Shown one piece after another: positions 17,668-25,934 of a DNA stretch of 64,000 nucleotides (position 1 is the stretch's first letter; the number at the start of each line of letters is the position of its first letter). The DNA is from PRDV01 sp963710865 (GTDB lineage: Bacteria; Babelota; Babeliae; Babelales; Babelaceae): contig CAVQBR010000002.1 in NCBI GenBank assembly GCA_963710865.1, positions 1,364,001-1,428,000 on the forward strand, given 5' to 3'. The notes under the pieces were generated by a model. That model searched no databases. It had not been told where the DNA came from and was given only the letters and a program-made list of their open reading frames with translations. Made by a program: the position numbers and the translations under genes.

Positions 17668-18316
17668 CCTAGACTTTATACTATCAATAATCCCTCAACT
17701 CCTCCAAGGGCTCCTTGTATCCTTTATGATAGCAGGAGGAGCGTTGTGTATAGGCATGATAGCAGGGACGTTGATTGGCATAGGACTTGCTAAAGGATCA
17801 CGTATCGGACGTTTCATATTGAACGTCTATGTTCATATGATTCGTGGAACGCCCATGCTTATTCAGATCGTTTTTCTCTATTACGTGTTACCGCTAGCAG
17901 GGATTGTTCTTTCAAGCTTAATGACGGCGATTGTTGCCATTGGCATTAACTCGAGTGCTTATATAAGTCAGATTATCAAAGCGGGGATTAATACGGTGGG
18001 CAGGGATCAAACGGAAGCTGCCTACGTGCTTGGTTTTACGCGCTTTCAAACAATGCGCTTTATTATTCTGCCTCAGGCAGTGCGTGCCATTTTACCTGCA
18101 CTGGTTAATGAGGGCATTACGCTCATCAAAGATTCAAGTCTGGCTTCAGTTATTGGTGTTGTTGAATTGTATAAAGAATCACGTATCATTTTGAGTCAAT
18201 CATATGACGTATTTTCGGTTTTTAGTATTGTGGCAGTGCTTTATATGCTTTCTACATCGGCTTTAGCAGCACTTGCTTATTTCTTAGAAAAGCGATGGGA
18301 TGTGCATCATGCTTAG
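17660..18316 (+). CDS. Amino-acid ABC transporter permease (ArtQ/HisM type)
   Basis: A 218-residue inner-membrane permease with about five helices and the family signature RGTPMLIQIVFLYY near residue 72 (HisM/GlnP group). The EAA loop reads EAAYVLGFTRFQTMRFIILPQAVRAILPAL, shown here in two parts: EAAYVLGFTRFQ and FIILPQAVRAILPAL. Overlaps argH by eight bases. Only one permease gene is present, so it likely forms a homodimer. Works with the ATPase that follows and the binding protein upstream. Confidence 0.93.
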   Translation: MINLDFILSIIPQLLQGLLVSFMIAGGALCIGMIAGTLIGIGLAKGSRIGRFILNVYVHMIRGTPMLIQIVFLYYVLPLAGIVLSSLMTAIVAIGINSSAYISQIIKAGINTVGRDQTEAAYVLGFTRFQTMRFIILPQAVRAILPALVNEGITLIKDSSLASVIGVVELYKESRIILSQSYDVFSVFSIVAVLYMLSTSALAALAYFLEKRWDVHHA

Positions 18317-19034
18317 AATTTATAACGTTTCAAAAAAATTTAATAACATGTATGTTTTGCGTGATCTTTCGATGATGCTTGACCAAGGTTCTATCGTCGT
18401 ATTGTTAGGACCTTCGGGTGTGGGGAAGTCTACCTTTTTACGCATTCTTAATCACTTAGAATCGGCCGATAGCGGATCGGTTTTTTACGAAGGATCACTG
18501 GTTGATTTTGAAACGATTCATAAAAAGCACCTTAGTGGCATGGTGTTCCAAAACTTCGGACTTTTTAAGCATCTCACCACGTGTGAAAATCTTACGATTA
18601 TTGGCCAAAAAGTGCTTGGTTATTCTGCACAAAAGGCCAATGAATTGGCGAAACGCTTGCTTGAACAGTTTGGATTGACTGCACAAGCTGATCTTCCCGT
18701 GACGCGATTGTCGGGTGGTCAACAACAACGACTTGCCCTTGCTCGCGCGGTTGCGCCGGGCCCGAAGATTTTATGCATGGATGAGCCTACGTCGGCACTG
18801 GATCCTCTGCTTACAAAATTTGTGGCGTCGCTTATTAAAGATTTGGCTGCAGCAGGCTATGGGATCATCATTACGACGCATGACATGAGCCTGGTTGAAA
18901 ATTTAGGAGCATGTACGCTCTACCTGATGAATGAGGGGCAGTTTGTTGAGGTTGCTTCGTCGACTAAGATTGCTAGTCATCCCGAAAAATATCCAAAGAT
19001 TGTGCAGTTTATGCGTGGTGAAAAAGAGATTTAG
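18309..19034 (+). CDS. Amino-acid ABC transporter ATP-binding protein (ArtP/GlnQ type)
   Basis: A 241-residue nucleotide-binding subunit: Walker A LLGPSGVGKSTFLR, Q-loop VFQNFGLFKHLT, signature LSGGQQQRLALARAV, Walker B ILCMDEPTSALDP and switch HD. ATG 18309 (eight-base overlap with the permease) begins right at the conserved strand; an ATG three codons upstream is possible. Last gene of the operon; no clear terminator follows, so the end of the transcript is not defined. Confidence 0.95.
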   Translation: MLRIYNVSKKFNNMYVLRDLSMMLDQGSIVVLLGPSGVGKSTFLRILNHLESADSGSVFYEGSLVDFETIHKKHLSGMVFQNFGLFKHLTTCENLTIIGQKVLGYSAQKANELAKRLLEQFGLTAQADLPVTRLSGGQQQRLALARAVAPGPKILCMDEPTSALDPLLTKFVASLIKDLAAAGYGIIITTHDMSLVENLGACTLYLMNEGQFVEVASSTKIASHPEKYPKIVQFMRGEKEI

Positions 19035-19707
19035 GAGACTCTACGCTTTTTTTCTAAAGGGAATGAAGCTGCCACGCTACCTGAATATCTAATTGAATTT
19101 CGTCAACCGCTCATGAGCTCGTAAGCACAAAGCGCAAGGATATCCAGAGATTAGGATTACTCAGAAAGCCTTGATAGTGAATCTAGATGGTGAATCAATA
19201 TCTCAATGAAAAGTCAAAAATCATCTCCGGCGTTTATTGGTAAAAAACAAGATCGAAGTTCGTTTCATTGCATCTGAGCTGCTGCTTTAAATGCCTTTTA
19301 TGGTAAATGATAGCGTAGTTGACGAAGTCGTACCAAGATTTGCATGAACCCACTTGATATGGCCACACAAGCGACTGGCAGATCTCTGGCTGATTGTGTT
19401 TCATACCATCTTCAAGAGCAACGTTTAAAATTTCTGCGACACAGATTCTGATCAAATGTTGCATCTTCATCAAAGTAGGTCTCAAATGCTCCAAGAACCA
19501 TGCGAACATTTATGTATCTGCATGGAGCTTCTTCGATGAAATTCAACAACGCAATCATCAAGCTGTCCCTGTAGCTATATAATTGAAGTTTACGCACACA
19601 TTTTGAAGTTTTGTTTGTATTTGATACACCTTCCTGTTGTGTTTTTAAATCTTTCACATACTATTGAAGGTAGTGAGTTCTTTGGTTTTTTGCCCCGAGA
19701 AGATGCA
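19035..19707. other. Spacer with a possible decayed minus-strand gene
   Basis: About 670 bp behind the arginine operon. On the minus strand, two frames between about 19657 and 19234 each give protein-like stretches (LMIALLNFIEEAPCRYINV then, in another frame, SCKSWYDFVNYAIIYHKRHL), which could be one frameshifted gene. I cannot name a family and there is no good start, so I do not call it a gene. Confidence 0.35.
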
Positions 19708-20721
19708 ATGTGTCATAAGATTCTAGTAGTTGGATTGTTGTTTGCAAATCATCTAGCATTCGGTAGATTAGAACAAGTCAGTTATACACACCATGCAGGA
19801 GATACACCCTCTGTATGGGGATATATGGATTTGCACCGCGGCAAAAAAATGAAAGATGAGGATGCTAAACGCATCCTGCATGCTGAAGAAACGCGACAAT
19901 GTGAATGTATACTGGCTCAATATCAAGCATACCGTGAACCAGAGCCTCTTCATTTCTTTATCGAAGCAGGAACTTTAACAGAAAATCTTCCCTATTTCGC
20001 ACGGCAAAAGCTTTTTATGCCGCTCTATAAAGGTCTCAAGATCTTAGCAAATGGAACACAACACAGTGTTGAGGATTTTGACATCAGAAATATTCTCGCT
20101 GTTGCAGCCATATTCTTTAACCACAATGGTCCTCTGATTACTACCAGTAATAGTATCGTAGCTTTACCGACGTTTGCAGACCTCTGGTTTGAGATAGACA
20201 GGCATTTAGCTGAGTTAAGAGAAGCCTGTGTATTTCATTTTGGCGCTGATAAATTTGAACATACTCAGGCTAGGACAATGTTGGATGACATAGAGTTTGA
20301 CTGCAACGAGATAAAAAGTTTGTTACAAACTAATTCGATTGATGCGCGATCCAGCTTAGCCGAAGTAGCTGATATGCTGTTGTCATCGGGAAAGCAAGAA
20401 TTGAGAACATGTATTGGTAGCCATTTGCTTGATGTAGGAGACTTAACTGATGTAGCACTCTTTCTGAGAGTCATAAAAGCGCATAGGGCAGGAGAGCGCG
20501 TAATAATCTATGCCGGTATGGACCATATAAAGAACCTTCGAACATTATTATTTGATGATGGTTTTTGCAATGCACCTTTAGATTGCTTCACTTCTGTTCT
20601 GGATAAGTCCGATCTCAAACGCTGTTTCGATAAAGATGATCATTGGTGCGGCGATAGTACCTGCCTTTTTCCTCCATGCTCCCGTCATTCAGAAGAAAGC
20701 GGCCAATGTGTGGTTTCTTAG
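19708..20721 (+). CDS. Exported protein of unknown function with Cys-rich tail
   Basis: I do not recognise this 337-residue protein. From ATG 19708 it starts MCHKILVVGLLFANHLAFG, a plausible signal peptide; the frame extends to 19603 but that would bury the signal. The body is mixed alpha/beta with FFIEAGTLTENLPYFARQKL, TFADLWFEIDRHLAEL and, near the end, GERVIIYAGMDHIKNLRTLL, a strand-Gly-His-helix arrangement reminiscent of TraB/ChaN-like or similar folds (weak inference). The last 45 residues are rich in Cys (RCFDKDDHWCGDSTCLFPPC), fitting disulphides in the periplasm or outside the cell. Convergent with the J-domain gene; they share a hairpin. Confidence 0.65.
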   Translation: MCHKILVVGLLFANHLAFGRLEQVSYTHHAGDTPSVWGYMDLHRGKKMKDEDAKRILHAEETRQCECILAQYQAYREPEPLHFFIEAGTLTENLPYFARQKLFMPLYKGLKILANGTQHSVEDFDIRNILAVAAIFFNHNGPLITTSNSIVALPTFADLWFEIDRHLAELREACVFHFGADKFEHTQARTMLDDIEFDCNEIKSLLQTNSIDARSSLAEVADMLLSSGKQELRTCIGSHLLDVGDLTDVALFLRVIKAHRAGERVIIYAGMDHIKNLRTLLFDDGFCNAPLDCFTSVLDKSDLKRCFDKDDHWCGDSTCLFPPCSRHSEESGQCVVS

Positions 20722-20740
20722 TTTACCTATCTGAAAAAAT

Positions 20741-20764
20741 GGCCGATTAGAGATTTAATCGGCC
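20741..20764 (-). terminator. Shared terminator hairpin between convergent genes
   Basis: Perfect nine-base stem GGCCGATTA/TAATCGGCC with a six-base loop. On the minus strand it is followed by ATTTTTT, making a strong terminator for the J-domain gene; on the plus strand only TT follows, so it would work weakly for the gene ending at 20721. Confidence 0.85.
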
Positions 20765-20785
20765 TTAAGAATCGGTATAAGAGCA

Positions 20786-21568
20786 CTACTCCTTGCTGAC
20801 TGGAACAAATGTTCTTTCTATTTTTTCTTCCTCAGCTGTTACGTGAGGTACTAATCTTTCATAGGCGTCTTTCATTTTGACATAGATTTCATCAGCTAAG
20901 CTTTTGTCCTCGACAGTAGTCGTTTCAGATCGCCATTTATCGGGGTGCCATTTAAAGCTCGCTTTTGCAAATGCTTTGGCTATTTGCTTTCTACTGGCAC
21001 TCACATAAGAACCTGGACGTGCCGTATATTCTTGCATCTTATCGAGACCGAGTATTGTATAATCATTAAGCTCAGTCCCCTCAGGAATATCCAGAGCCCT
21101 TTTTATAGCCATAATTCGTTCAGGTGGCAAGATTCTTTCAAACTCAAGTACATTGAGGCGACTACATACCATTGGTTTGATGGAAATTCCCCCGAACCAA
21201 CCATCGAGGATTTCTATGCTGCAGCTTCGATTATTCAGTTCTCCAAAGTCGAGCGAGAGATCTTGTTGGTTAATTTTTATAGTTTCGGTAGGTTGCATAT
21301 TTTGAATTACAAACATACCACCTCTGCGTAAAACTCGCTCTACAAGGTTCGGTCTAAATTGAGATACTATATAGTTAACCATTGGCGTAGAACTTCTATC
21401 TTGCGCAGCACCTCGCGTTGCTTGTTTAAATAACGCAATGGTCATATCCTTACTCGTTCTATTAATTAATGTAAGTTTATTCTGAAGAAGGCCTACATCT
21501 TCAGGCTGCATGCCAAAGGTGCTATTTGCCCCAATGAGAACGATACCTAGTTTGAATATATTTTTCAT
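20786..21568 (-). CDS. Exported J-domain (DnaJ-like) protein
   Basis: A 260-residue protein with signal peptide MKNIFKLGIVLIGANSTFG and a C-terminal J-domain (about 168-240) with LNDYTILGLDK, a helix II ending FAKASFKWHPDKW (HPD at 208-210), and helix III YVKMKDAYERL. J-domains stimulate Hsp70 ATPase; HPD is the essential tripeptide and is intact. The loop before helix II is longer than in canonical DnaJ. There is no G/F or zinc region. The middle (about 25-160) is unassigned. An exported J protein has no bacterial Hsp70 partner outside the cytosol, so a host Hsp70 is an attractive but unproven partner. GGAG precedes ATG 21568 and a terminator follows. Confidence 0.8.
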   Translation of the reverse strand: MKNIFKLGIVLIGANSTFGMQPEDVGLLQNKLTLINRTSKDMTIALFKQATRGAAQDRSSTPMVNYIVSQFRPNLVERVLRRGGMFVIQNMQPTETIKINQQDLSLDFGELNNRSCSIEILDGWFGGISIKPMVCSRLNVLEFERILPPERIMAIKRALDIPEGTELNDYTILGLDKMQEYTARPGSYVSASRKQIAKAFAKASFKWHPDKWRSETTTVEDKSLADEIYVKMKDAYERLVPHVTAEEEKIERTFVPVSKE

Positions 21569-22068
21569 GGTACTCCTAACTACTAATATTTTAGAATAAT
21601 TAATTTGAATGGATTTTTCTAGCCCTGCTTACTATTAGTATAAAATATAAAGTACAATTTGTCAATCTTCAAATGAAGTAAATGCATAGCTGGGATGCGT
21701 GGTGAAGAAGCGAAGCTGGTTCAACAAGTCGATGTTCATATCTCCTGCCACGAAAATAAACCCTTATCCGAGTGCTATAATGCTAAAAGGGTCCACTTTC
21801 TTAAAAGGATTTTTTGCAAAGTAACGCAATTCTGATCTTTCATAGGACTTCCCATAAGAAGCGAGCAGGAATAGATTTCGATAAGCCTAAATGGATAGAG
21901 TATTTTGCAAAAGCCAAGCAAACAGAAAAGTCAGTACATGCTTTCTGAGTTTGCAAGCGAGATTTAGTCGGCTATATCATATGAACAAGGTCTTCCTTAT
22001 AAATTGGAAAATGGCCTTCCATTTTGCAAGGAAAAATGGAAATTGAGATGCACATTGACGAGGACAAG
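21569..22068. other. Spacer upstream of the J-domain gene
   Basis: 500 bp, AT-rich next to the J-domain gene start (likely its promoter). Short open stretches are present but none with a recognisable product. Confidence 0.4.
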
Positions 22069-23213
22069 ATGGAACGCAGAGATTTTTTAAAAAAGATAGT
22101 TGCCGAGTTTGAGATTCACCTGCAATCTTGGGGCCTCGCCAGGTTGGCTAAATTACCCTTGCAAAATTGTTTGCTCGCTTCTCTTATAATGTGACGTTTT
22201 TTGATCTTGAAAATCCCGAAGACCTCGTGCGGCTTGAGGAGCCCATCTTAACACTTTCGCGTCTTACTGACCGATTAATCGTTATTGATGAGATCCAAAG
22301 GAAGCCTGATTTGTTCCCCATATTACGTGTTCTGCAGATGCGCCCGAAAAAAACAAAAGTTTCTCATTCTCGGTAGTGCATCGAGAGATTTGTTGCGTCA
22401 GTCTTCCGAATCCTTGGCGGGGAGGATTGGCTACCTTGAACTTACACCCTTTTCCTTGTCTGAGGTAAAACAGAGGGAGAAGCTTTGGCTCAGAGGGGGT
22501 TTCCCCCGATCTTTTCTGGCTCAGACAGATGCCGCCAGTTATGCGTGGAGAAAAGGATATCTTATCACTTTTTTGGAGACAGATATTCCAGCTTCAGGTT
22601 TTTCTATCCCCCCAGAGCACTTAAGACGGTTTTGGCTCATGCTTGCTCACTATCATCGACAAGTTTTTAACGCGAGTGAATTAGGAAGATCGCTTGGGAT
22701 CTCCGGTCATTCGGTGCGAAGCTATCTTGATATTCTAGCTGGAACCCTTATGGTACGGATACTTATGCCTTGGTTTGAGAATCTTAAGAAGCGCCGGGTT
22801 AAATCTCCGAAAATCTATTTTCGCGATAGTGGAATCTTGCATGCATTGGTTGGCATTCAAGATATTGAACAGTTGCATATCTATCCTAAGCTGGGGGCCT
22901 TTTGGGAAGGATTTACCATGGAAGAAGTTATTCGTTCTTTTGGGCGACGCAAGCTGATACTGAGTTAGATCTTTTGCTGCTAAAAGATGGCAAGAGATTG
23001 GGATTTGAGTTTAACTCTACAGATGCTCCGCGGCCGACCAAATCTATGCACATAGCCTATAACGATCTGAAACTAGATCATGTGGCGATACTTTATCCTG
23101 GTAAGAACATATTTCCTTTAACGGACTATTGTACCGCTGTCGGTCTTGAAAATCTTACTAAAGAAGATCCATGGGATTTTTTAAAAAATGCTAAGCATAG
23201 TTTGCCCGTTTGA
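22069..23213 (+). pseudogene. Dead DUF4143-type AAA ATPase gene
   Basis: Reading across frames reconstructs an ATPase like the intact one at 33890-35119: MERRDFLKKIVAEFEIH at the start, a frameshift, AILGPRQVG of Walker A, then a TAA codon (22149-22151) exactly where the catalytic Lys should be, followed by TLAKLFARFSYNVTFFD. Walker B reads LIVIDEIQRKPDLFPILR, then a frameshift near 22345; the DUF4143 part (SLAGRIGYLELTPFSL, YLDILAGTLMVRILMPWF, YFRDSGILHALVGI) is intact to a further frameshift near 22950, after which the C-terminal nuclease-like part (GKRLGFEFNSTDAPRPTKSM) continues. At least three frameshifts and one nonsense change make it non-functional. The IS21 element begins just after it. 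Confidence 0.88.
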
Positions 23214-23230
23214 TATGAACGAGTATAGGT

Positions 23231-23277
23231 GGTCAATTAACTTTAACGGTCGCGGTCAATTAAGTTTAGCGCTTTTA
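23231..23277. repeat. Left terminal inverted repeat of the IS21 element
   Basis: 47 bp, about 41 matching the reverse complement of the right end. Each end holds two tandem copies of a roughly 23-bp unit containing GGTCAATTA and TTTA(A/G)CG, the multiple transposase sites typical of IS21 ends. Confidence 0.88.
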
Positions 23278-23383
23278 TGAAGAATCAGAGTTCATCAATT
23301 GCTCCTGGTTATTTTAATATGTTTTCAGTCATAATACTATTAATTTCACTAAGTCTTTTTCTTTTAGCCTTAATCAGCGTAGC

Positions 23384-24136
23384 TTATGGCTTCACCTTAC
23401 TTATCTTTGCTGCGCTTCTGAAGCTCGGTTCATTTATATTTATAATTGATGCATGATGTACAAGTCTGTCTATAGCAGCAACTGCCATTGTACTGTCGGG
23501 AAAGATCGTATCCCAAGTTCCAAAGGCTTGGTTCGATGTTATGAGAATGCTCTTCGACTCATATCGATCTCCAATTAGTTCAAACAAGACACTTGTTTCT
23601 GCTTCATTTTTCTTCACATAGCCAAAGTCATCAAGAATGATCAGATCAAACTTTTCTAGCTTTTCTAAAGCGTCCGAGAGCTTGTTTTCAAGGTACGCCA
23701 ATTGCAGCTTTTGAACAAGAGCTGTAGTTCGAATAAAGAAGACACGTTTGCCAAGCTCAATAAGCCTTCTGCCAATTGCTGCTGCTAGATGAGTCTTGCC
23801 AGTTCCGCTTGGTCCAAAGAGCATGAGATTGCGAGCTTGGGTAACCCATTGAGTGTCTTCTGCAAAAGAGCTTATCTGAGCGCCAGTTATTGAGGTAAGA
23901 TTTGCAAAGCTGAAGGTATCAAGAGTCTTGTTTAGTGGCATCTTCGCCTCGACTAGATGTCTTTCTATTCGCTTTGAATCTCGTGTTGCGAGCTCCATGT
24001 CGCAGAGCGTGCCTAAGTATTGAGGGTAACCCCAACGTTCTTTCACAGCTTGTTTTGAGACATCTTGCCAACAGGAGTTCATAGTGTTTAAGCGCAGTTT
24101 TTTTAGTAATAGTGGAACAGTTTCTTTGGTAATCAT
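23384..24136 (-). CDS. istB: IS21-family helper ATPase IstB
   Basis: AAA+ ATPase that assembles on DNA and delivers target to the IstA transposase. 250 residues with the N-terminal IstB helical part (LRLNTMNSCWQDVSKQAV), Walker A LFGPSGTGKTHLAAAIG, Walker B LIILDDFGYV, and C-terminal ITSNQAFGTWDTIFPDSTMA with AAIDRLVHHAS. Full length and intact. Overlaps istA by four bases, the usual coupling in this family. Confidence 0.95.
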   Translation of the reverse strand: MITKETVPLLLKKLRLNTMNSCWQDVSKQAVKERWGYPQYLGTLCDMELATRDSKRIERHLVEAKMPLNKTLDTFSFANLTSITGAQISSFAEDTQWVTQARNLMLFGPSGTGKTHLAAAIGRRLIELGKRVFFIRTTALVQKLQLAYLENKLSDALEKLEKFDLIILDDFGYVKKNEAETSVLFELIGDRYESKSILITSNQAFGTWDTIFPDSTMAVAAIDRLVHHASIININEPSFRSAAKISKVKP

Positions 24137-25662
24137 TCTTGTCCTTTAAAGCCAGGAATTAGCTCATTGAATCGATTAATGTGAATTTCAGGAATAACGA
24201 TATCAGGTACTTTTGTTGCTTGAGATTTGAACATGCTTTGCAGGCTGCTCAGTTTAAGTTCTGTCCCATGTTTTATGCGATCAAGAATCTCAATCGAAAG
24301 CTCCTCTTGGCAATTTTGAATATAGGCTAGATGCAGTATCCCAACGATGAATCGCGCAGCTTCTCGCAGATTCATCGTACTTTTAATATGCTCCCAAATC
24401 TTCTTATAGCTCTCTGTAGGCAAAAGATAGTCGCGATATGCGTATCCAGGGAATGCTCCTGGTTTTTTTGCTAGCCACTCAATAACATGTCTATAATCTA
24501 TATTGTGAGCCCGCTTCCCTTTTTGAGGAATAGGCATACGCGTCAGAGTAATAACATGTGTAGCGCCAAGGTAGCATTCAAGCTTATCATCATACAGCTT
24601 GATATGGAGCACCTTACCAATCAGCTTGTTAGGAACAGAATAAATCACTCTCCTAACAACAATCACACTTGACGATGCTACTACCGCAGTGACATCATCA
24701 TACTCAATTGCTCGACCTTCAGGCAAAGGTCTCAAATGAGCTCGTTCAATAGCAATTTTGCTTGCATTCTTAAGATTGAGCTTTGCTGCCACACCTTTAA
24801 CAAATGCCCGGTACTGCTCATATGAATCAAAGTTAATACTATCTCTTTTTATGAGCTCACTCTTTAACCGGTCTTTAAAGTGTCTATGAGATGACTCAAT
24901 AGCTCCATTTTCATGACCTTTTCCTACATTATTACGTGTTGGCCTTACGCTATAATGGGCATAAAGTGCATTCATTCTTAGTGTAAGATCCTCTTGTGCA
25001 CCATCCACCCGATTTTTAAACACCAATGAAAGATTGTCAGTCCTATGCTCTTCCGGAACTCCCCCAAGATCATGCCAGGCATCCTGAAGCCCTTTAGACA
25101 TAACCACAAACCGTTCTCCTGTACCCCTAGAAACATCTACAAAGCGATACCCAGAAAACTGCAATCTATAATGAAAGATCTTATGTTCAAAAGGTTCACC
25201 AGCTATAGTCACTTTCATTTTTCGATCTTTAAACTTAATCAAGGTGAAATCAGATATTCCAGATTTGCCTGGCTGAGGTTTGGTTTGAGGAAACATTATC
25301 TCTTTGCCTTTTCCTTCGAGTAGTTTGTACTTTGCAATCCTTCGCCGGAATGTACGCATCTGTACCTCATTAAATTCGCCCGGATATTCCTCCTGCAGCA
25401 TCTCAAAAATATGTGAGGCTATGGTGATTCCTCTTTCAAGAAGAGGTATCACAAAAGATTGCATAACCGTTTCAAATCTATCTTCTCGCGTCGGCTTTCC
25501 TTCACGTTGCTTTCTCTTTTTGTTTCTCCTTGCATGTGCAATATTACGACCACTGCTTTCCGCGATCCCAGCTTTCAGTGCTGCCATTCTTTTAGGCATA
25601 CCGTTTTCAATATTTTCCATATAGTCATTTACCTGTTTGTCAGTTATTCTTTTTCCTGGCAT
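24133..25662 (-). CDS. istA: IS21-family transposase IstA
   Basis: DDE transposase of 509 residues. N-terminal helix-turn-helix region with basic stretch NKKRKQREGK, then the RNase H-like catalytic core with candidate acidic residues Asp138 (SGISDFTLIKF), Asp209 (EEHRTDNLSLVF) and Glu256 (HENGAIESSHRHFKDRL), and the C-terminal Mu-like beta domain (SVPNKLIGKVLHIKLYDD). All three are present, so the enzyme looks active. GGGAA precedes ATG 25662. Confidence 0.93.
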   Translation of the reverse strand: MPGKRITDKQVNDYMENIENGMPKRMAALKAGIAESSGRNIAHARRNKKRKQREGKPTREDRFETVMQSFVIPLLERGITIASHIFEMLQEEYPGEFNEVQMRTFRRRIAKYKLLEGKGKEIMFPQTKPQPGKSGISDFTLIKFKDRKMKVTIAGEPFEHKIFHYRLQFSGYRFVDVSRGTGERFVVMSKGLQDAWHDLGGVPEEHRTDNLSLVFKNRVDGAQEDLTLRMNALYAHYSVRPTRNNVGKGHENGAIESSHRHFKDRLKSELIKRDSINFDSYEQYRAFVKGVAAKLNLKNASKIAIERAHLRPLPEGRAIEYDDVTAVVASSSVIVVRRVIYSVPNKLIGKVLHIKLYDDKLECYLGATHVITLTRMPIPQKGKRAHNIDYRHVIEWLAKKPGAFPGYAYRDYLLPTESYKKIWEHIKSTMNLREAARFIVGILHLAYIQNCQEELSIEILDRIKHGTELKLSSLQSMFKSQATKVPDIVIPEIHINRFNELIPGFKGQE

Positions 25663-25733
25663 GAGTTTCCCTTGGATTTTGTAGTTGAGTTACAAACTTC
25701 GTTGGCTTGCTCATGCCATCATACTTTTTAATT

Positions 25734-25780
25734 TAAAAGCGCTAAAGATAATTGACCATCACCGTTAAAGATAATTGACC
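25734..25780. repeat. Right terminal inverted repeat of the IS21 element
   Basis: Partner of the left repeat at 23231-23277, again made of two tandem half-units (TAATTGACC occurring twice). It lies upstream of istA. Confidence 0.88.
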
Positions 25781-25934
25781 GTTTATATGAACGAGCGCCA
25801 ATGAGTTTGAGGAGCGGGAATTCTGTTCACGAAAATTAGGTGGCAGGGCTTTCTAGCTCTGGACAAGAAATGCAATAAAAAATATAATTTATTACAGTAG
25901 CGCGACACATTTATTTAATTAGCGGGTTGTTACC

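Larger units (their letters stand above)
23231..25780 (-). mobile_element. Complete IS21-family insertion sequence
   Basis: A 2,550-bp element with two overlapping genes (istA then istB, reading leftwards) bounded by 47-bp imperfect inverted repeats. Both reading frames are open, and key residues are kept, so it may still transpose. An 11-bp direct repeat, ATATGAACGAG, lies outside both ends (23213-23223 and 25785-25795), abutting within a few bases on the right and seven bases away on the left; it may mark the target duplication. Confidence 0.9.

Noticed and set aside
19234..19657. Minus-strand gene behind the arginine operon
   Set aside because: Two overlapping frames without a start or family match; at most a relic, so not called as a gene.
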